Shown one piece after another: positions 11,643 to 25,600 of a DNA stretch of 64,000 bases (the stretch's first letter is position 1; each line of letters starts with the position of its first letter). The DNA is from Heterobilharzia americana (Eukaryota; Platyhelminthes; Trematoda; Strigeidida; Schistosomatidae): the NCBI GenBank assembly GCA_944470555.2, contig OX104134.1:47986691-48050690 (forward strand), read 5' to 3'. The notes beneath the pieces were generated by a model. That model was not told the origin of the DNA and ran no database searches. It worked only from the letters and a program-made list of their open reading frames with translations. A program made the translations under genes and the position numbers.

Positions 11643-14510
11643 GTGTATTATTACCCTATTATGTCCCCGAAATCAAATTCTACCCCATGTTTCTCACCAC
11701 TACAGTTCCTCCTAACCTGTGAGAAAAACATTTCCGAGAACAGGTTTAAGCACTACTGCTTATCCAATCCTTTGACCTTCTGTCTGATTAACGCACGTTC
11801 CATACGCAAGAAAATAAGTGAGATCACTATGTTGTCGACTATGTCTGGCCCCTGCCTAATATTTATCACTGACGCTTGATGTAATCCAGACAATCCTGAT
11901 AATGATGTCTCTGTCGGCAATTATACTCTGTCTAGGGGAGACAGATATAATGGTAGATGTGGTGGTTGCATCATTTATATCAGGTCCGACATTGCTGCGG
12001 CAAATTGTATTACTTCAGAACTCAACTCGCTCAGTGACTCCATGTGGGTTGTGGCGAAGTTTACAAATGCTATAACTGTCCTCTTAGGGTATATCTACTG
12101 TCCCTCTTGGTCTACTGTAGATTATGACGACAGGCTTGCAGAAGTGTTCACTCATGTAACAACACTGCCCTACTCCATGAAACTCATATGCAGGGACTTT
12201 AATATGCCTGACATCAAGTGGTGGTCACTTACTTCTCCTAGGCGGTTTGATAATTTCATTAATGTGTTGGATTCTGGAGGATGGCGCCAACATGTGATGC
12301 AACCAACTAGACATAATAGCGTACTCGACCTCGTTTTCACCAATGGATTATTGCCTTCCGCTCTTCAAGTTGGTCCAGAATTCCCGGGCAGCTATCAAAG
12401 AGTAGTGTTTGGTGACTTCCGACTATCTCCCAGTACTACGTTGGCTCCCAGGTCAAAAACAACCACAGTTAGACGATATAAAAATACCATCTGGGAAGAG
12501 ATGCAATACATGTTGCGATGCTTGGACTGGGGTTCTTATTTCACCAGTAGCTCAACCCATGAACTAAGTGACATCTCCTTTAGTTTCATGAGTGCAATTC
12601 ACGATCATATTGCTCCGGAGGTACCAGTATTAACTGGAAAGCCGAAAGTGAATTTCATCCCTGAAAATGTAGGCATCAGCATGCGCAGACATACCAGAAA
12701 TTTCTATCGATCTGATGACTTTCCATCCCTTGTCCCATTAAAAATTGCCCATGAGAACTTCAAATCAAATAAGTTACTGAAAGCACTCAAGCAAGAAACT
12801 AGCTGCAACGCACAAATAGGCAATGTTCAATCATTAGTGAGAATTCTAAAATCCCGTGCAAACTTATCTAGAGTTATTCCAAGAAGTCTGATCATTGATG
12901 CGGGCATTCTTTATGATGATCCAAGTAAGATCTGTCAGCTGTTTAGTAAACATTATGCAAGCTGCTTCACGCGCGGAGATAGTGTACTAAACATACAAAT
13001 GCCCATTTCACCATACCACTCACTAAGTAATGTTTCCTTTACACAGAGAAAGATAGATGATGCAGTCGATTCACTAAAGGACTCATATTCTGCCGGACCC
13101 GGTGGGATCCCGTCTGTTCTTCTTAAGAGGGGTGGTGAAGACATACCATTGATCCTCATGAAGCTATTCTCAATATCCCCTACCGAGGCATGCTACCCTG
13201 ACCGCTGGAAGCTGTCACACATATCTCCCACGTATAAATCTGGGCCGACATCAGACATTCAAAATTATCGTCCCACAAATATTACATCTGTAGTCTCTCG
13301 TATCATAGAGAAGGTGGTTGTGCAAGAAATCACTGATTACGTGGCTGCGCATTAGCTACTTTCCCCTATGCAGCATGGTTTCTTAAAAAGTCGTTCGTGC
13401 AGTACCTGCTTACTGGATTATTTTGAGGAGATCACCTGCAGACGAGATGAAGGTCTTTTCGTAACTGCTCTATTTTTGACTTCAAAAAAGCATTTGATAA
13501 AGTGCCTCATAATCGGTTAATTCTTAAGCTTCAATCATTTGGAATTAGTGACCCTCTATTATCGTGGATAAGCTCATTCCTTAGGCAGCGTACTCAAATA
13601 GTAAAGTTCAGTCAAACCTATTCCTCCCCACAGCCTATTCTGAGTGGCGTCATTCAAGGTAGTGTGTTGGGGCCCTTACTCTTCCTCCTTTACATAAATG
13701 ATATTTCTAACGTGATAAAATATGGTAAACCCTACCTGTTTGCTGACGACTTAAAAATCGTGTATAGCCTTCCCCACTCATCGCTAAGTGAGGGTTTTAA
13801 TAGAATCCAGGAAGACCTGACGAATTTGTTCGCTTGGAGTGAAACATGGCAACTTCCACTTAACTCTAGTAAATGCGGAATTCTGTTTCAATAACTCTTA
13901 TCCAAACGTCAGTTTACACCTTGGCGATTCTGTGCTGCAATCTTATAACTCAGTATGTGATTTAGGTATTAGGTATTCTCGGAACTTAACGTTTACGGAA
14001 TATGCCCAGTCACTTGCCTCCAAGTGTAGGCGCTCAGTTGGCCTTTTGCTTAAACACGTACATACCACTGAGGCCAGACTGCTTTTATTCAAGGTAATGA
14101 TCCGCCCAGTACTTGAATATGGCACAATCATCTTCAGCAATATGTATGCTTCGGATAGGATACTAATTGAGAATGTTCAAAGAAAGTTTACCCGCTATGT
14201 ACTGGGCCGTCACGAAGAACCTGATTACGAGGGAAGGTGTAAGAAACTAAAAATTGACCCACTTTGGCCAAGACGCCTTAAGCTCAACCTTAGCCTATTT
14301 TTCCGCCCTTTGCATGGCATTACTCACGCCTGTTGCGCTCCTACTTTTAAGCCTATGTCCTCATATAGTCTACGCAATCGTGAATGCACTGTACCTGTAG
14401 AAAGGCGCCGCCTTAAACTTAGGTCACGATCCTTTATGTTACAGTACAGCAAGTTGTGGAATAAGCTTCCACATTTTATTCGCTCTTGCATGTCTGCATT
14501 TCAGTTTTGA
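11643..14510 (+). pseudogene. ORF2 (APE endonuclease + reverse transcriptase) of CR1-like copy B, broken
   Basis: The N-terminal endonuclease shows LINARSIRKKISEI at 11,787-11,826, then RGDRYNGRCGGCIIYIR, then KLICRDFNMPDIKWW, VLDLVFTNG and VGPEFPGS (12,042-12,400). The usual E-T after the first strand is replaced by D-A and a stop at 11,877-11,879. RT blocks follow: SYSAGPGGIPSVLLKRGG, QNYRPTNITSV, then VIQGSVLGPLLFLLYINDI and an intact YLFADDLKIVYS (about 13,735-13,765). The C-terminal region (SLRNRECTVPVERRR, YSKLWNKLP) ends at 14,510. Breaks: stop at 11,877, stop at about 13,353, frameshift at about 13,480 and frameshift at about 13,880. The catalytic FADD survives, but the enzyme cannot be made from this copy. 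The family enzyme nicks target DNA and reverse-transcribes its own RNA onto the nick. Confidence 0.8.
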
Positions 14511-15873
14511 CGTCTACTCAACGGATTCTTTCCTTTCACGGATATCTATAAATTTCTTGACATTCATACTATATCCACAAATATGAAGCATAATGGAGCA
14601 ATCGGCACATAGCAGTGGTCAAGCCATTGCGTCCGCTGTGAACATACTCAGATCTCTAAATGTAAGAATCGGTTTTATTAAGGCCCTGCAGTTCCTTTAA
14701 TGCAGATGGCCTTACGAATGCATACGAGGGTATGAATACCGGCTCCTCTCCGTACAATGAACTTAAAGAATACTGTTTATCTCTTAAAGCCACTGCGGTA
14801 CACCCCCCCCCCATAAAAAACAACTTAAGAACCTTATGATGGAAGGACTATGTAGTAGACTTAACATATATACATGAAAATGTACATAAAATCCGAATAA
14901 ATCAAAAGAGAATAGGGACTTTTCTTTCCTCCATATTTGATAGCGTAGTAATCTCTCTTTTTATATCTGCTCGTGCCTCTTCTCTCTTTCCCCATTTGCA
15001 GAAACAACTGCAAGTCGACATTTGATGCTCAAATTCAGTCTGAACGTGATTGCTTTATGGGAATAACACCTGCTCATTGACGCCAATAATTATTGGACTG
15101 CTTCCACTCCTCCGCAAATTCTGGACCATCTTCAAGATTAACTCACCTACTGGTCATGATTTTTCTTGCAACCAACCGTCTGACCATTCCCGACAGTATT
15201 AGTAGCAGAGACATTCTGAGCAGATGATTAAACCAGAGACCAATTTACATATTGGCTCAGGACGTCACTTATCTGCAATCGCTTCACGCTACATATTTTC
15301 TAGTACTCTGTACCAAGAGACCTTTTCATATGGAACTTACTACGCATCAAATACACTTCTCAATTGATGCCGCCTATGCTAATACAAAAGATACCCGAAG
15401 TCTATGTATAAATACTGCCACCTGGACTATTGACTGTTTCAACATCTATTTTCATCCAATACAACAAGTATCCCCAGCAGAATTATTCTATATTACCTTT
15501 AAACGTAACATGGTGTCCTGGAGAAGCATTGATATAGCCATACACGTTGGTTATATAACTGTGGATACTTTATTGATACTCCAGATCGCATAAATGGGTC
15601 CTTTGTGGTTAGCAAAGATGAAAACTGAAGATCATTCTAAGTAATAAACTGTTATATTACTAATCAGCAAACTATGCGAATGGACTAACGACGTCGGTTG
15701 GTCATGACGCAAACTTTGAACACTGCGCGCTTTTGATGGGAGATGGGAATCCATACCCGTCTCATGAATTTCAGCAAACTTTAGTAAGATTATGCACACG
15801 AATGACTTGATATGTAAATCATTTAATACTAGATACCAGTTCGTAAACTTTCAAAAATTACGAATTTCACGGT

Positions 15874-15935
15874 GCTTGTAAACTGGTATCCCTCATGCTG
15901 AATCCATTATATGAAGACAATATTTATTATTATCT
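15874..15935 (+). repeat. Dispersed retroelement-like 3' tail (copy 2)
   Basis: GCTTGTAAACTGGTATCCC is followed by CTCATGCT and an AT-rich end with TTTATTATTATC. The core matches copies at 8434, 16,095 and 25,559. Confidence 0.4.
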
Positions 15936-16094
15936 AAACTTTAACGCTCTATATACTCTGTAAAGTAATATTTCCTTGTTCATTTCATAACTAGCAGGAC
16001 CTTCAGCAGTTTTTAATTGAGTTCAATGACATTCCGTCAGTACCACTCAGGACTCAAGTCTTGTAGATATTTTGAGATGTATCAACGTGATGAA

Positions 16095-16170
16095 GCCTGT
16101 AAACTGGCTTCTCTCATGTTAAAATCTTTTTTAACACGAGAATAAAACATTTATTTATTTATTTAATTTC
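16095..16170 (+). repeat. Dispersed retroelement-like 3' tail with (ATTT)n end (copy 3)
   Basis: GCCTGTAAACTGGCTTCTC is followed by TCATGTT, an AATAAA-like signal (GAGAATAAAACA) and a TTTA tetramer run at about 16,150-16,166. This is the best-defined copy of the four and looks like the 3' end of a retrotransposed RNA. Confidence 0.45.
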
Positions 16171-19100
16171 TCGCAAGCAAATGGAAATATATTTGCGAAG
16201 ATTAGACGCCCTGTACAGGACTCTGATGAAGGCATACAACTTAAATATAAACTTCCGTCGGAAGAATACAGAAGCTGCTATGGAGAAGCCAAAATGCTAC
16301 AAACATAGCTGGCTCAAGCACTAACTTTCCCTGCTTATTCACCCCACGCCTTTGCCAGCTCATAAAGCAGTACAAAATTTCGAAGGGGGAACAAACACTT
16401 ATTTGCAGTATCAGACGTTCAACTGTGCCTTTATGGTGAACAATCATCATAGAGTTGAAGATGATCTTTAATTATGTAAATGCACTAGCAGAACATTCAA
16501 ACCATGCTGTCAACCATGTAGACACAGGCTTCTGGTGCGATTAAAAATGAACGCTTGCAGAGGCGTGTATTATCTGATATTTGTAGTCCATAGGGTTCTC
16601 AGAGAGTGTCAACCCTCCACTTGACCGGGGGTTCCTAAGTTACTTTCCGGCATATCAGCAGCCTGGCTTGAAAAAACCACACCACCACAGCCTTTGTGCA
16701 GTGTACAAATGAGATTTAAGTCACATGAACTAGTTGACAACCTTGATGATCAATCCACGGTGGATGTGGCAGCGAAATTCAGTGAATCCTATGGAGGCGT
16801 CCTTGACACGTGGAGAAAGTGTTCTGTCTCCCCAATGCTTTCGCATAATACAGATCTACAATGCAACTATCCACTCACCCTAATGCGGCTTCAAAGAATG
16901 CGTTATCCTTGACCTTTCGGTTGAAGACATTGTTATAAGAAATCATATGCCAAACTTTTTCGAGTACTGCGCAGAAGTATATTTCTATCCGTACTTCCTT
17001 TCTACTTTCTATTCAGTGAGCAAAGTAAAGGGGGTGGTGCTTTTCTCTGCGTTCGGCTCAAAACCATAAATGATATCGTTCACAAGCACCACAACGATAA
17101 GTACTTGTGGACGGTCGCTGCAAAATAAATTTGTATCTACTTATGACTTTTATTCTTGGAGATGTACCTTTCCTAACACGTCATGTTTTACGATGCCGCA
17201 AGGCAGTATGGAAGTGACTGACTTGTGTTTATGTCACTTAGTAAAACTTAGTCAGCACAAATGAAAGAAAATATTAGTTCAAATAGAGTCAGTGCAAGTA
17301 CAGTTTTCGGTTGCACTTATAGACTACCTTAACAAGTGGTCACTATAACTCTTTGGTTGTAGACACGAAGATGCGATTTCTGTCGTAACGCGTAATGGCC
17401 AAACTTTTGCAGAAGGAACCAGTAACTGAGGAGTCTATGTGAATGGTTTGAAGCCAATTCTTTTGAGACGTGCAATGAACATCAGTAACTGGCACTGTAT
17501 AACAATCGTTCACGAGGCGCTGAAGTCCATGTCACAACATCAGTTAAGTGTAATTACCTAACTGCATACTATGGAGCACAACTTTTGAGGCAGCGCACGT
17601 CCGTTGGATTAACCCCAACTTGTCCCCTCGAACATATCATTCACCTGTTGAAAAATGTACATTTTCGACATGTCTGTCTGCATTGGAAATGCCCGGGAAC
17701 ATTTCACACACTTTCTTTGGGCCTTGAACGCTTCGCGCTTCTTTTGGCTTTCGGTTTGCCGATCAAAGTGCGCTTCAAATGCACCGTTCGAAAACATTCG
17801 TGTTTTGGTCTTTTCAATACGTATGGCTGTTAATCGAATTACTATCAACAGACACCGGACCTATCGCACACACGAGGTGAACGCATTGTCACACATCGCG
17901 GACCAGTGAAACCGATAGTTGATCTTACCGGCTAACCCCTTAACCTGTCTGTCCAATTCATGAAAAATAACTCGCCGTACGAAAATTCTTCATCCTCTTT
18001 CCCTGCAGCACACTGATTCTGTGGGTTGACAGACAGCGTCACGTACTGAGGTGAATTACAGTGCGGTTTTGTGAACGCTTTCAAATGCTACTCGCACGAA
18101 AGTGACAAGTGAAATGCGTTCTGAGCGTGCACTCAATTATCTCAGTATCCGAAAACGTGAAATCAGCATGACAAAAAGAAACAGCTATCTTACTTCAGGT
18201 CAGCTAAACGATTCGCATGGACTTTAGTAAAGACCATGATACGTAAAAGTATACGCGCCGCGGATGTAGCGATGCATGCAGTTTTTGTGCAGCTTACGTG
18301 GGAAAAGCAGTTGTGATCCATATGTTTATTTATTCCATCTGTCTGCAGTCATTTCACTTAACGAACCTCAATGATCAACTTTTCGTTGCTTTGGGTAATC
18401 CCGGCACCTATTCCACACCGCACGATCCTAAGAGGAATGGAAGCTAGTGCATTTCCAACCAACCTTAAACACTTTCTTTTACAGTCAGCAACAGTCCATA
18501 ATCTTCCCATAAATTGCATGATATGAGTTTCAAATTTCTTTCTTAGTTATTGTTGGAGTCCTACAAAAACAGTTTTTCTCTTGTAATCTAGGAATTATTC
18601 CCACCTGCTTGCAGAGCTGTCTGTCATTTATAGGCACGTGACCTTGACTTTATAACTGCATGTGTTGTCTTGGTTCTGCTCACAATTATATTTCCAGGAA
18701 ATTACGTGGCTTGCAGTCAGAGCCGCCATCGTAGTTATTTTCTACTGCAGCTTGAACTCTTGCTTCCATCCTGGAATGTCACTCACCAAAAACCTACGCC
18801 GTTATCTGCAACAAGGTGCTGAGGCGCGACCATTAATTTGAATATGAACGAGCGACAAACAGCTTGATCTAGTGATAGAGGACACTTTAGAAACTGCACA
18901 AGTAGGTGAAATGTGCACTCAGCACGGAAGATGCGCGTTTATTTACAGAACAGGATTACATTTTATAAGTGGGATTACACCTAGAGAAGGGTGTTAACCT
19001 CACCCATCCAGCTACTCAGCAGTTTCAAAGGCGTTGCTTACGTTTTAAGGCCATACCTATAACTGCGCACTACCTTCAGGTCTGTAGACACCGTAAAACG

Positions 19101-20500
19101 CTTGGTGACCAACTCAAAATGTATCTAGCATACTCACCTCTACTGGATTGTGATCCCGATGCTCTAACTTTATAACCTGTCAGCTTCAAACTACAGCCGT
19201 TCCATCTTAAAACGAGGATTCTGAGATTTCCGTCTTGCTGATCATTATCAGGACAGCGTATCACCTAACTTGTCATAAATGTAAAAGCTGTACACTTTCA
19301 TGCATGTCCAATTGTGGGACAAGGAAAGTTCGCACTAGGATACACTGTCGTGTATCCTGCTACAAGATTATTACAGGCAAAAAGAACGATTTGATGGGGT
19401 GGATGTCTCGGGTACTTCCTCTCTAGTTCACTGTGTGGGGTTAAGGGGAATGCCTTTAGTCCATGGTTTCTGAAATGGTGTATTTTCCACCGTCAGTGTG
19501 TTGACAGATAGGATATAGGTTTGTTGCATGACACTTCAGTTTAATTGCACCTGCCGTCGACTCGTGAGACTTTTCAGGATGTAAATTGTATCCTTTGTAA
19601 GGTTGGGGAGTAGATGTGTGATGAAATATTTAAAGTAACTGGCCGTTTGATAAATTTAAACAGCTCCATGAGACTACAAAGATCACAAGAAGCGTTATGC
19701 ATTAGCGCTGTAAATTTCGAACGTTCTCGCCACAAATAAACTTGTCCAACTATTTGTGTGAAACTTTGCAGAAAATGTCGGGTAAGTCAATAAAAAAGAT
19801 GAGAGCAGGAATGGAAAAAAGAAACAAGATATAAACCGCATCACTGCTGGCCTGAGAATTAGAATCTTTGCTACCAGAGCAGGTTCAACGTACGCATAAA
19901 GAGGGTGTGAATTTAAGGATGGCAGGAGCTCCCATAAATGTAAGCACCCAGCCCTGACCACTTTGCTTGGCGCCTTAAAAACTGTTTTCGTGTCTACCCT
20001 GTGGCTAGTTTCTAGTTTGTGTTTAACAATAGATGGGAGATGGACGTTTGTCACCGGGGCTTAACTGCCCTGTCTAGGTAGTTTTGCTTTGAAGCCACTT
20101 ATGTGCAAGCTCGACCGGCCTTAATGGCATAATCAAGATTACTCCTCCCTATGTGCATCCGCACATACATAAAACTGATAAACGCAGTGGAACGTGACGT
20201 GATCGCACTCCTGTTGTTTTGGTTTGTGTTGCAACATCCAGTTTGTACTCCCTACGATGATGAATTAGGCTGCGTAATATGTCTTACAGATGGCTGATCT
20301 AAGCCTTTCTCTCATAACAAAGCTCTATGAACCACCTCCAAGTGGTGGTGGGGTGTAGATATTTCTCTTAGGAGTGCCTGTCTTCCATGCGGACTTCATA
20401 ATCCCCCCCCCCGCTAAATTTCAAACGGTGCCTTTTCCTAAGTGCCCTTCCATGACCTCTTGAATACCCGGTGCTTACAGTTGCAGTGTATTGTATTGGG

Positions 20501-20530
20501 TGGTATGGTATGGTATGGTATGGTGTGGTA
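20501..20530. repeat. TGGTA pentanucleotide microsatellite
   Basis: Six consecutive TGGTA-type units with one variant (TGGTG). No gene context. Confidence 0.9.
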
Positions 20531-23500
20531 CTGTTTGAAGCCTCAGTGGGATAACCCAAGCTTATGTGATCAGTGGTAGCGATGGGATTAAAATTGTTAC
20601 CTCCAGGTTTGGACTGACATACGTCAGTCGGTCATCCGTGGCCAAACTGAAGCTAATTTTTCTGCTCCCTGCACCTTGTTCGGGGCATTTGCACGTCAAG
20701 GAAGGCTTACAGGGCGACCGAGCTTGAAAGCGTATTACTAATCTTTTGAACAGTAGATGACGTTGTACATTTATTTGCGTATGGTGACAGTTGTGAGCAA
20801 GGAGAGCTACTGTACAGCATCTCAGGTTCTCTTACATGTCGTTTAAAAATTGTTTACGTTAGGTCTTGATAGTCGTAGAGATAACCAGTAGTTCTTCCTT
20901 CTTGTTGAAAGTGCTGTTGCGCAAGACTGGGAAGGAACACAGTAAGGTAGCCAGGTGGGAATAAAATATCCGATCAATCATGCCAAGATACTGAGGGGTA
21001 TGAACTAGCTGGCTAGGTGGGTATGAACGTAATGCGCGTAGTCGCATGACAACGTGTCAGACATAGCTGGCGCTTGACGATATGACGCCAGCTTCGCAAA
21101 TCCCTCTGGACTGTGAAGGTCAGCCGTAATGTTGGACAACTCCAGACCCCAGGGTATTGATTTTAGGGAGTTGTTTGCAGCATAGCTGTTTCTAATCTGC
21201 TAGCTGGCTTGAGGCTCGTCGCAGTTCTGAGTGCCCCCATGGCGAATGGAAAATGATTGACATCATAAGAGGGCAAGCTAGCTGTAGGCACTGGCACGAA
21301 TTAATAAGTGGGGCAGAGTCCTTAGTCTTTAATTTGAGGGAGCTTTGTGTCTTTCTCGTTTGTTTTCCGTCGTAGCGCTGCCCAATGTAGCCAAGATTAT
21401 CCAAAAATTAAGGACGCATTTTGTTAGTGAACTTCAAAGTTGCTCAGACACTGTAGCGATCCCGGTTATGATGATAATTATTTCGAATAGCGAATTTGCT
21501 TCGCCGTATCACACTCCTCCCCCGTTACTTGTCGGTTGACGTGGAGTATTCACTGCGTGTTCGTATAATGAGGAATTGGAAGTAAAATGCTGGGTAGGCT
21601 AGTGTAAGCTTATGTCAGCTTCACTTTGCACGGTCTCTAAAACTCTTGTGTATTTAAGCTGTCGAAACCATGAACTTCGAATCGGTTTGGTTGAACCCGC
21701 GCCACTAAACGCCAGGACAGCGTTCCGTGCCCGTTCCGGACGCACTTTTCTTGCTACTAGAGTCCATCACCGCCATTTGAAGTTTCATCTCTTTAGTGAA
21801 GTCGCAGTGTTTTCTGGCCACAGTGACAACCTCATGGTCCCCAAATATAAGTCTTCTGAAGTAACGCAATTTCATAGTTTAAGAAATGACGAAAAAGTCT
21901 TTTTAGATGGAATTTTCTTGGCAGTTGGAAGTAAACAGCACTCCACGCGCCTGTTACGCTTTATATCGAAAATCCTTTGGTTCCCCTAAAACTGTTTTCA
22001 AACAGCCCTTGCCCTAATTACAATTTTTCCACATACTCACTGCAGTATTCGCATTAATTCCACAAGAGTTTAGACTGTTTGCGTTGCTTTTTCAAAATTA
22101 TCGAATGATCGTTACCCAAACTGCAGTCTTTACACTGTTATCCTCGCAGAATTATTATCTTAGTAGCGAAAAGCTTCCACAATTCAAACCGTTTGGCTAA
22201 ATGTCTAGGTCCCGGCCTGGTCGAAAGGCCAATGGTGCGAAGCTACCGTCTGGGGGATTAAGACTGAACGCCTCTAAGTCTGAGTCCCATCCAAATTTGC
22301 AACGTTACATTTCGTATCCGACACGTGGCTGGGCAGGCTTACGCATTCCTTTTGAATATCTTACAGCCATCCAGCCGGTGGCCGCTGCTGATCGGCACTT
22401 CAGAGTCATTTGTGCCCTTTCAGCAAACCTCTACTACTCCCCTAAGTCCTTGGTCAAAGTGATTTTTCCACGGAATTCGTCGCACGAAATTTTTCCTCCT
22501 GAATTTGCTTTGCTTCTTCGAATATGTTATCAGACATTTTGTGAAATCTAGCACACTTGTGGGATGTTTAAGTCAGAATGTACGCGTTAAGCAGGCTTTT
22601 GCAAATCAACAAGAGGGTGACGGAGAGAGCAGGCTGGGTCGACATCAGACAGTCACCCCAGCCCAGGTCAAAGCTAGAAATGGATAGGTGGGCTTCCTGC
22701 CGCTGGGCAGCTATCGTACCGTTCTTGAAGGGATCGATAGGTTGGGTGGAGGCTGCACTAGCAGCTTCCTCTCTCATGCGGCCACAGTCTCTGCGGGGGA
22801 AGAAGTGAGACTCAACACTGATTTCGCCGCCGGACGGATGCTTGCACTCGGGCTTTATTGGAGATGCTATCGTGACGATAAGGCAACGTTCTTTCGCTCT
22901 CAAGAATCGGGTTGTTTAGTATCGCTTAGTTCATCATCAAGACACTATGTTTCCCACAATAACCAGGGGTAATGAATCCCAAGTATTCTGGTTTATCTTC
23001 GTAAGGTTTTTCTGTATCCCTTCAACATCCTTTGTGCTCATCACTAGGCTTTCTCTAGCTGGTTCGTATCCTTTTTCAGATATGACAGTGCGACGGCGTT
23101 GAGAAACTTGAAGTGAGTCGGCATTCGTGTCCTATAGAGCTGAACGAAAAGCTCCACGGTAGGGGAGCATATTTGTCTGCGCAGTGAATCCCACGCCATG
23201 GAGGTCCGTAAAGCGCCTACTAAGACGAATACGGCCGGTATCCAGGTTCTCAGTCAGGATATGACGCAGGTATTTTTCCGCTGCTTTGTGGGAGCTGACC
23301 GACACCTGGGAATCAGCAGTCCAGGGAAACGCGATATTTATTTAAAATTTATTTCAGTTTGTTCCCAGTCGCTCTCGTTTTGAGCCTTCTAAGGCCAAGT
23401 TGTAGCTCGTTTATGTCACATTCTCATCTTGCGGCTATCCATGGTTTCACGTTGTCAGCGTACAGCGGAACTAGAAGGAGGAGACTATAAATAAATAATA

Positions 23501-25558
23501 AATAAAAATAATGGTGCCGGTAACACGCTTAGAATTACTCATTGTGGTGCGCCGGATTGACATTCATTCCGATTTCAAAATATTCCCTCGGCTCTTGTGA
23601 TGTAATTTTCCACTATATGCAAAGGTAAGATAGCAACTCTCAGCTTACACGGCACCCGGACAGCATGTGACAGGCTTTCGGAGTGCTGGGTGCTCTGAAC
23701 TTACGCTTTCTAAATCCGCCTTGAGCCACGTAATATGTACCCGTCGGCCAGGAATTTCTGGGGGCAGTCGCCTATCAGGCCTCTCAATACCTTAAACGGC
23801 ACCCATAAAAGTGCCGCAGATCACTGGCACTCCGGATTCTGTGTGTCCTCCTTTAAATATAGGGAGAAGAATAGCATGTTTCTGCCAATTTCAGGACCCA
23901 TCCCATTTCCTAAAGTCATGGAAGAGGTCACACAGAGTTTCACGGGTGTTCACCCACCATTTCTTCATAAATGGTTAAAAGCCACCGAGTCCCATGGTTT
24001 TTCTCGCATGATCTTTTTGCTGGTTTACGGGAATCACAGAGTAGTTATCTACCGTATGTTCACCTCCTTGACGGTAGACAACGTTTTGTGTTGTCTAGGC
24101 TAAAGGCACATGCAGTTGTCGGCTGGTTACCGAGCTGTACGTCTGAGTTGGTCTTAAATGTACAGCCGTTTCCAGCCCAGAGACGTTCCGTCCCCTAGTT
24201 TCATCCACAACACATGCTCCATAGATAGCAGATAGTCTCTTAGCAACGAATCGATATGGTTTTATGTGTTCATTGTCTCAGGTTCCTGAACGTAATTCTA
24301 AGCCAACCATACGAATTCACTGCCATTTGCAGCCTTAGCAACTTCTTGGAACGGTATCACCGCCTAACGGCACTATGAAATCTATTTTGAAATAATAATA
24401 CGGTCATCAGTCAAGATAAGCCACAGGTAACTCAGACTACTGGGAAGTCCTAACAGTCGTCAACTTGAGTTGCGTAACGCCCGACCACTAACAATTTTCC
24501 AGAGCTCCGACTGTCAAAAGATCACTATTTTCACCCGGCAAAATCCAATCAGTCACAGCATCGACCTCTGCAGTGACACAAACATATTTTGTGCGCTGCA
24601 CAAACAAGTTATCAAGGCTTCATTTCCGGGATCAAATAGCCTAATTTCTTGGGGCAATTGTTTCATTTATAGCCTCATGCTTGTTAGGCTTCAACTGGTG
24701 TTGTCTGGGGTATCTCTGTCATTTCCTGTTTTTTTCTTGTTCCTCTCTTTCAGCTGTAGAGGATGAGCAAGATGTGGATATGTCATACGGAATCACGTGG
24801 TTGCAATACATCTTTTGTCATGACTGTGACACTGTTCGCAATCATGAGAATGTACAGTAGCTTGGTCTGACAGTGTTATTACTTTCGTTGGCAGCCGGAC
24901 TCTTCAGTGTCCCGGACCAGCATGTAGCGAAAACCGAATCAGCATCCAGCACCAGAAACATGCGATATCTTGCACAGGGAAAACTTTTGAAGTGATCATG
25001 AAGGCTTACCCTTGATGAGCTTTAAACGGTTATCCAGTAGCATCATGAACCCCCGAACCGTAGTTGTTACGAATGTCCTAAAGGAAGCTGGGCGCCCGGC
25101 CTGACTGCACCATCATGGGAATATATCTTAGTATAGTCCCGGAGTGTTTAGAAGATCAAAGCAAGATATTTCCGAACCTGTCTCTGTGTAAGTCACAGCT
25201 TCTTCAGCAGAATATCATATTCCTGCGATAGTTATCCAGTAGCTCCAGCTACCATTTTCCCAGCGTTCACGACATAAATTCGGGTATCTGTAAAAGGGTT
25301 TTATAGCATCTAACCGGTTTCTAATTACGGCCACCACGAAAGTTTGGACACATGTGTAGTTCGTTAGCTCTAACTTTTCTGACTTCGATTGCGAGCCTGC
25401 CATACAAGTTCACTCTGCAAGAAATCATTTTACCACTTACGCGTCTACCTGGCATATGCTTTATCGCATTCTTCCTCGTATAGACAATAGTTTACCAATT
25501 TAAAATCACCAACCCCATACGAGCTTCAACATTTAAAGCGGAATAGGCACATGATCAT

Positions 25559-25600
25559 GCCTGTAAGCTGGCTTATGTCTGCACCATTATAACAAACTAC
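25559..25600 (+). repeat. Dispersed retroelement-like 3' tail (copy 4, diverged)
   Basis: GCCTGTAAGCTGGCTTATG shares the core of the tails at 8434, 15,874 and 16,095, with one transition in the AAACTGG part. Confidence 0.3.

Larger units (their letters stand above)
9815..14900 (+). mobile_element. CR1-like (SR1-type) non-LTR retrotransposon, nearly full length, decayed (copy B)
   Basis: About 5 kb with the two-ORF layout of CR1-clade elements: ORF1 remains at 9878-11,640 and ORF2 (endonuclease plus RT) at 11,643-14,510, followed by a 3' region of about 390 bases ending in AT-rich sequence near 14,900. Both ORFs carry stops and frameshifts. The family call rests on the ORF2 order (N-terminal APE endonuclease, RT with FADD, no RNase H) and on the sequence style of schistosome SR1/CR1 elements. 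The element ends were not defined by a target duplication. Confidence 0.75.
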
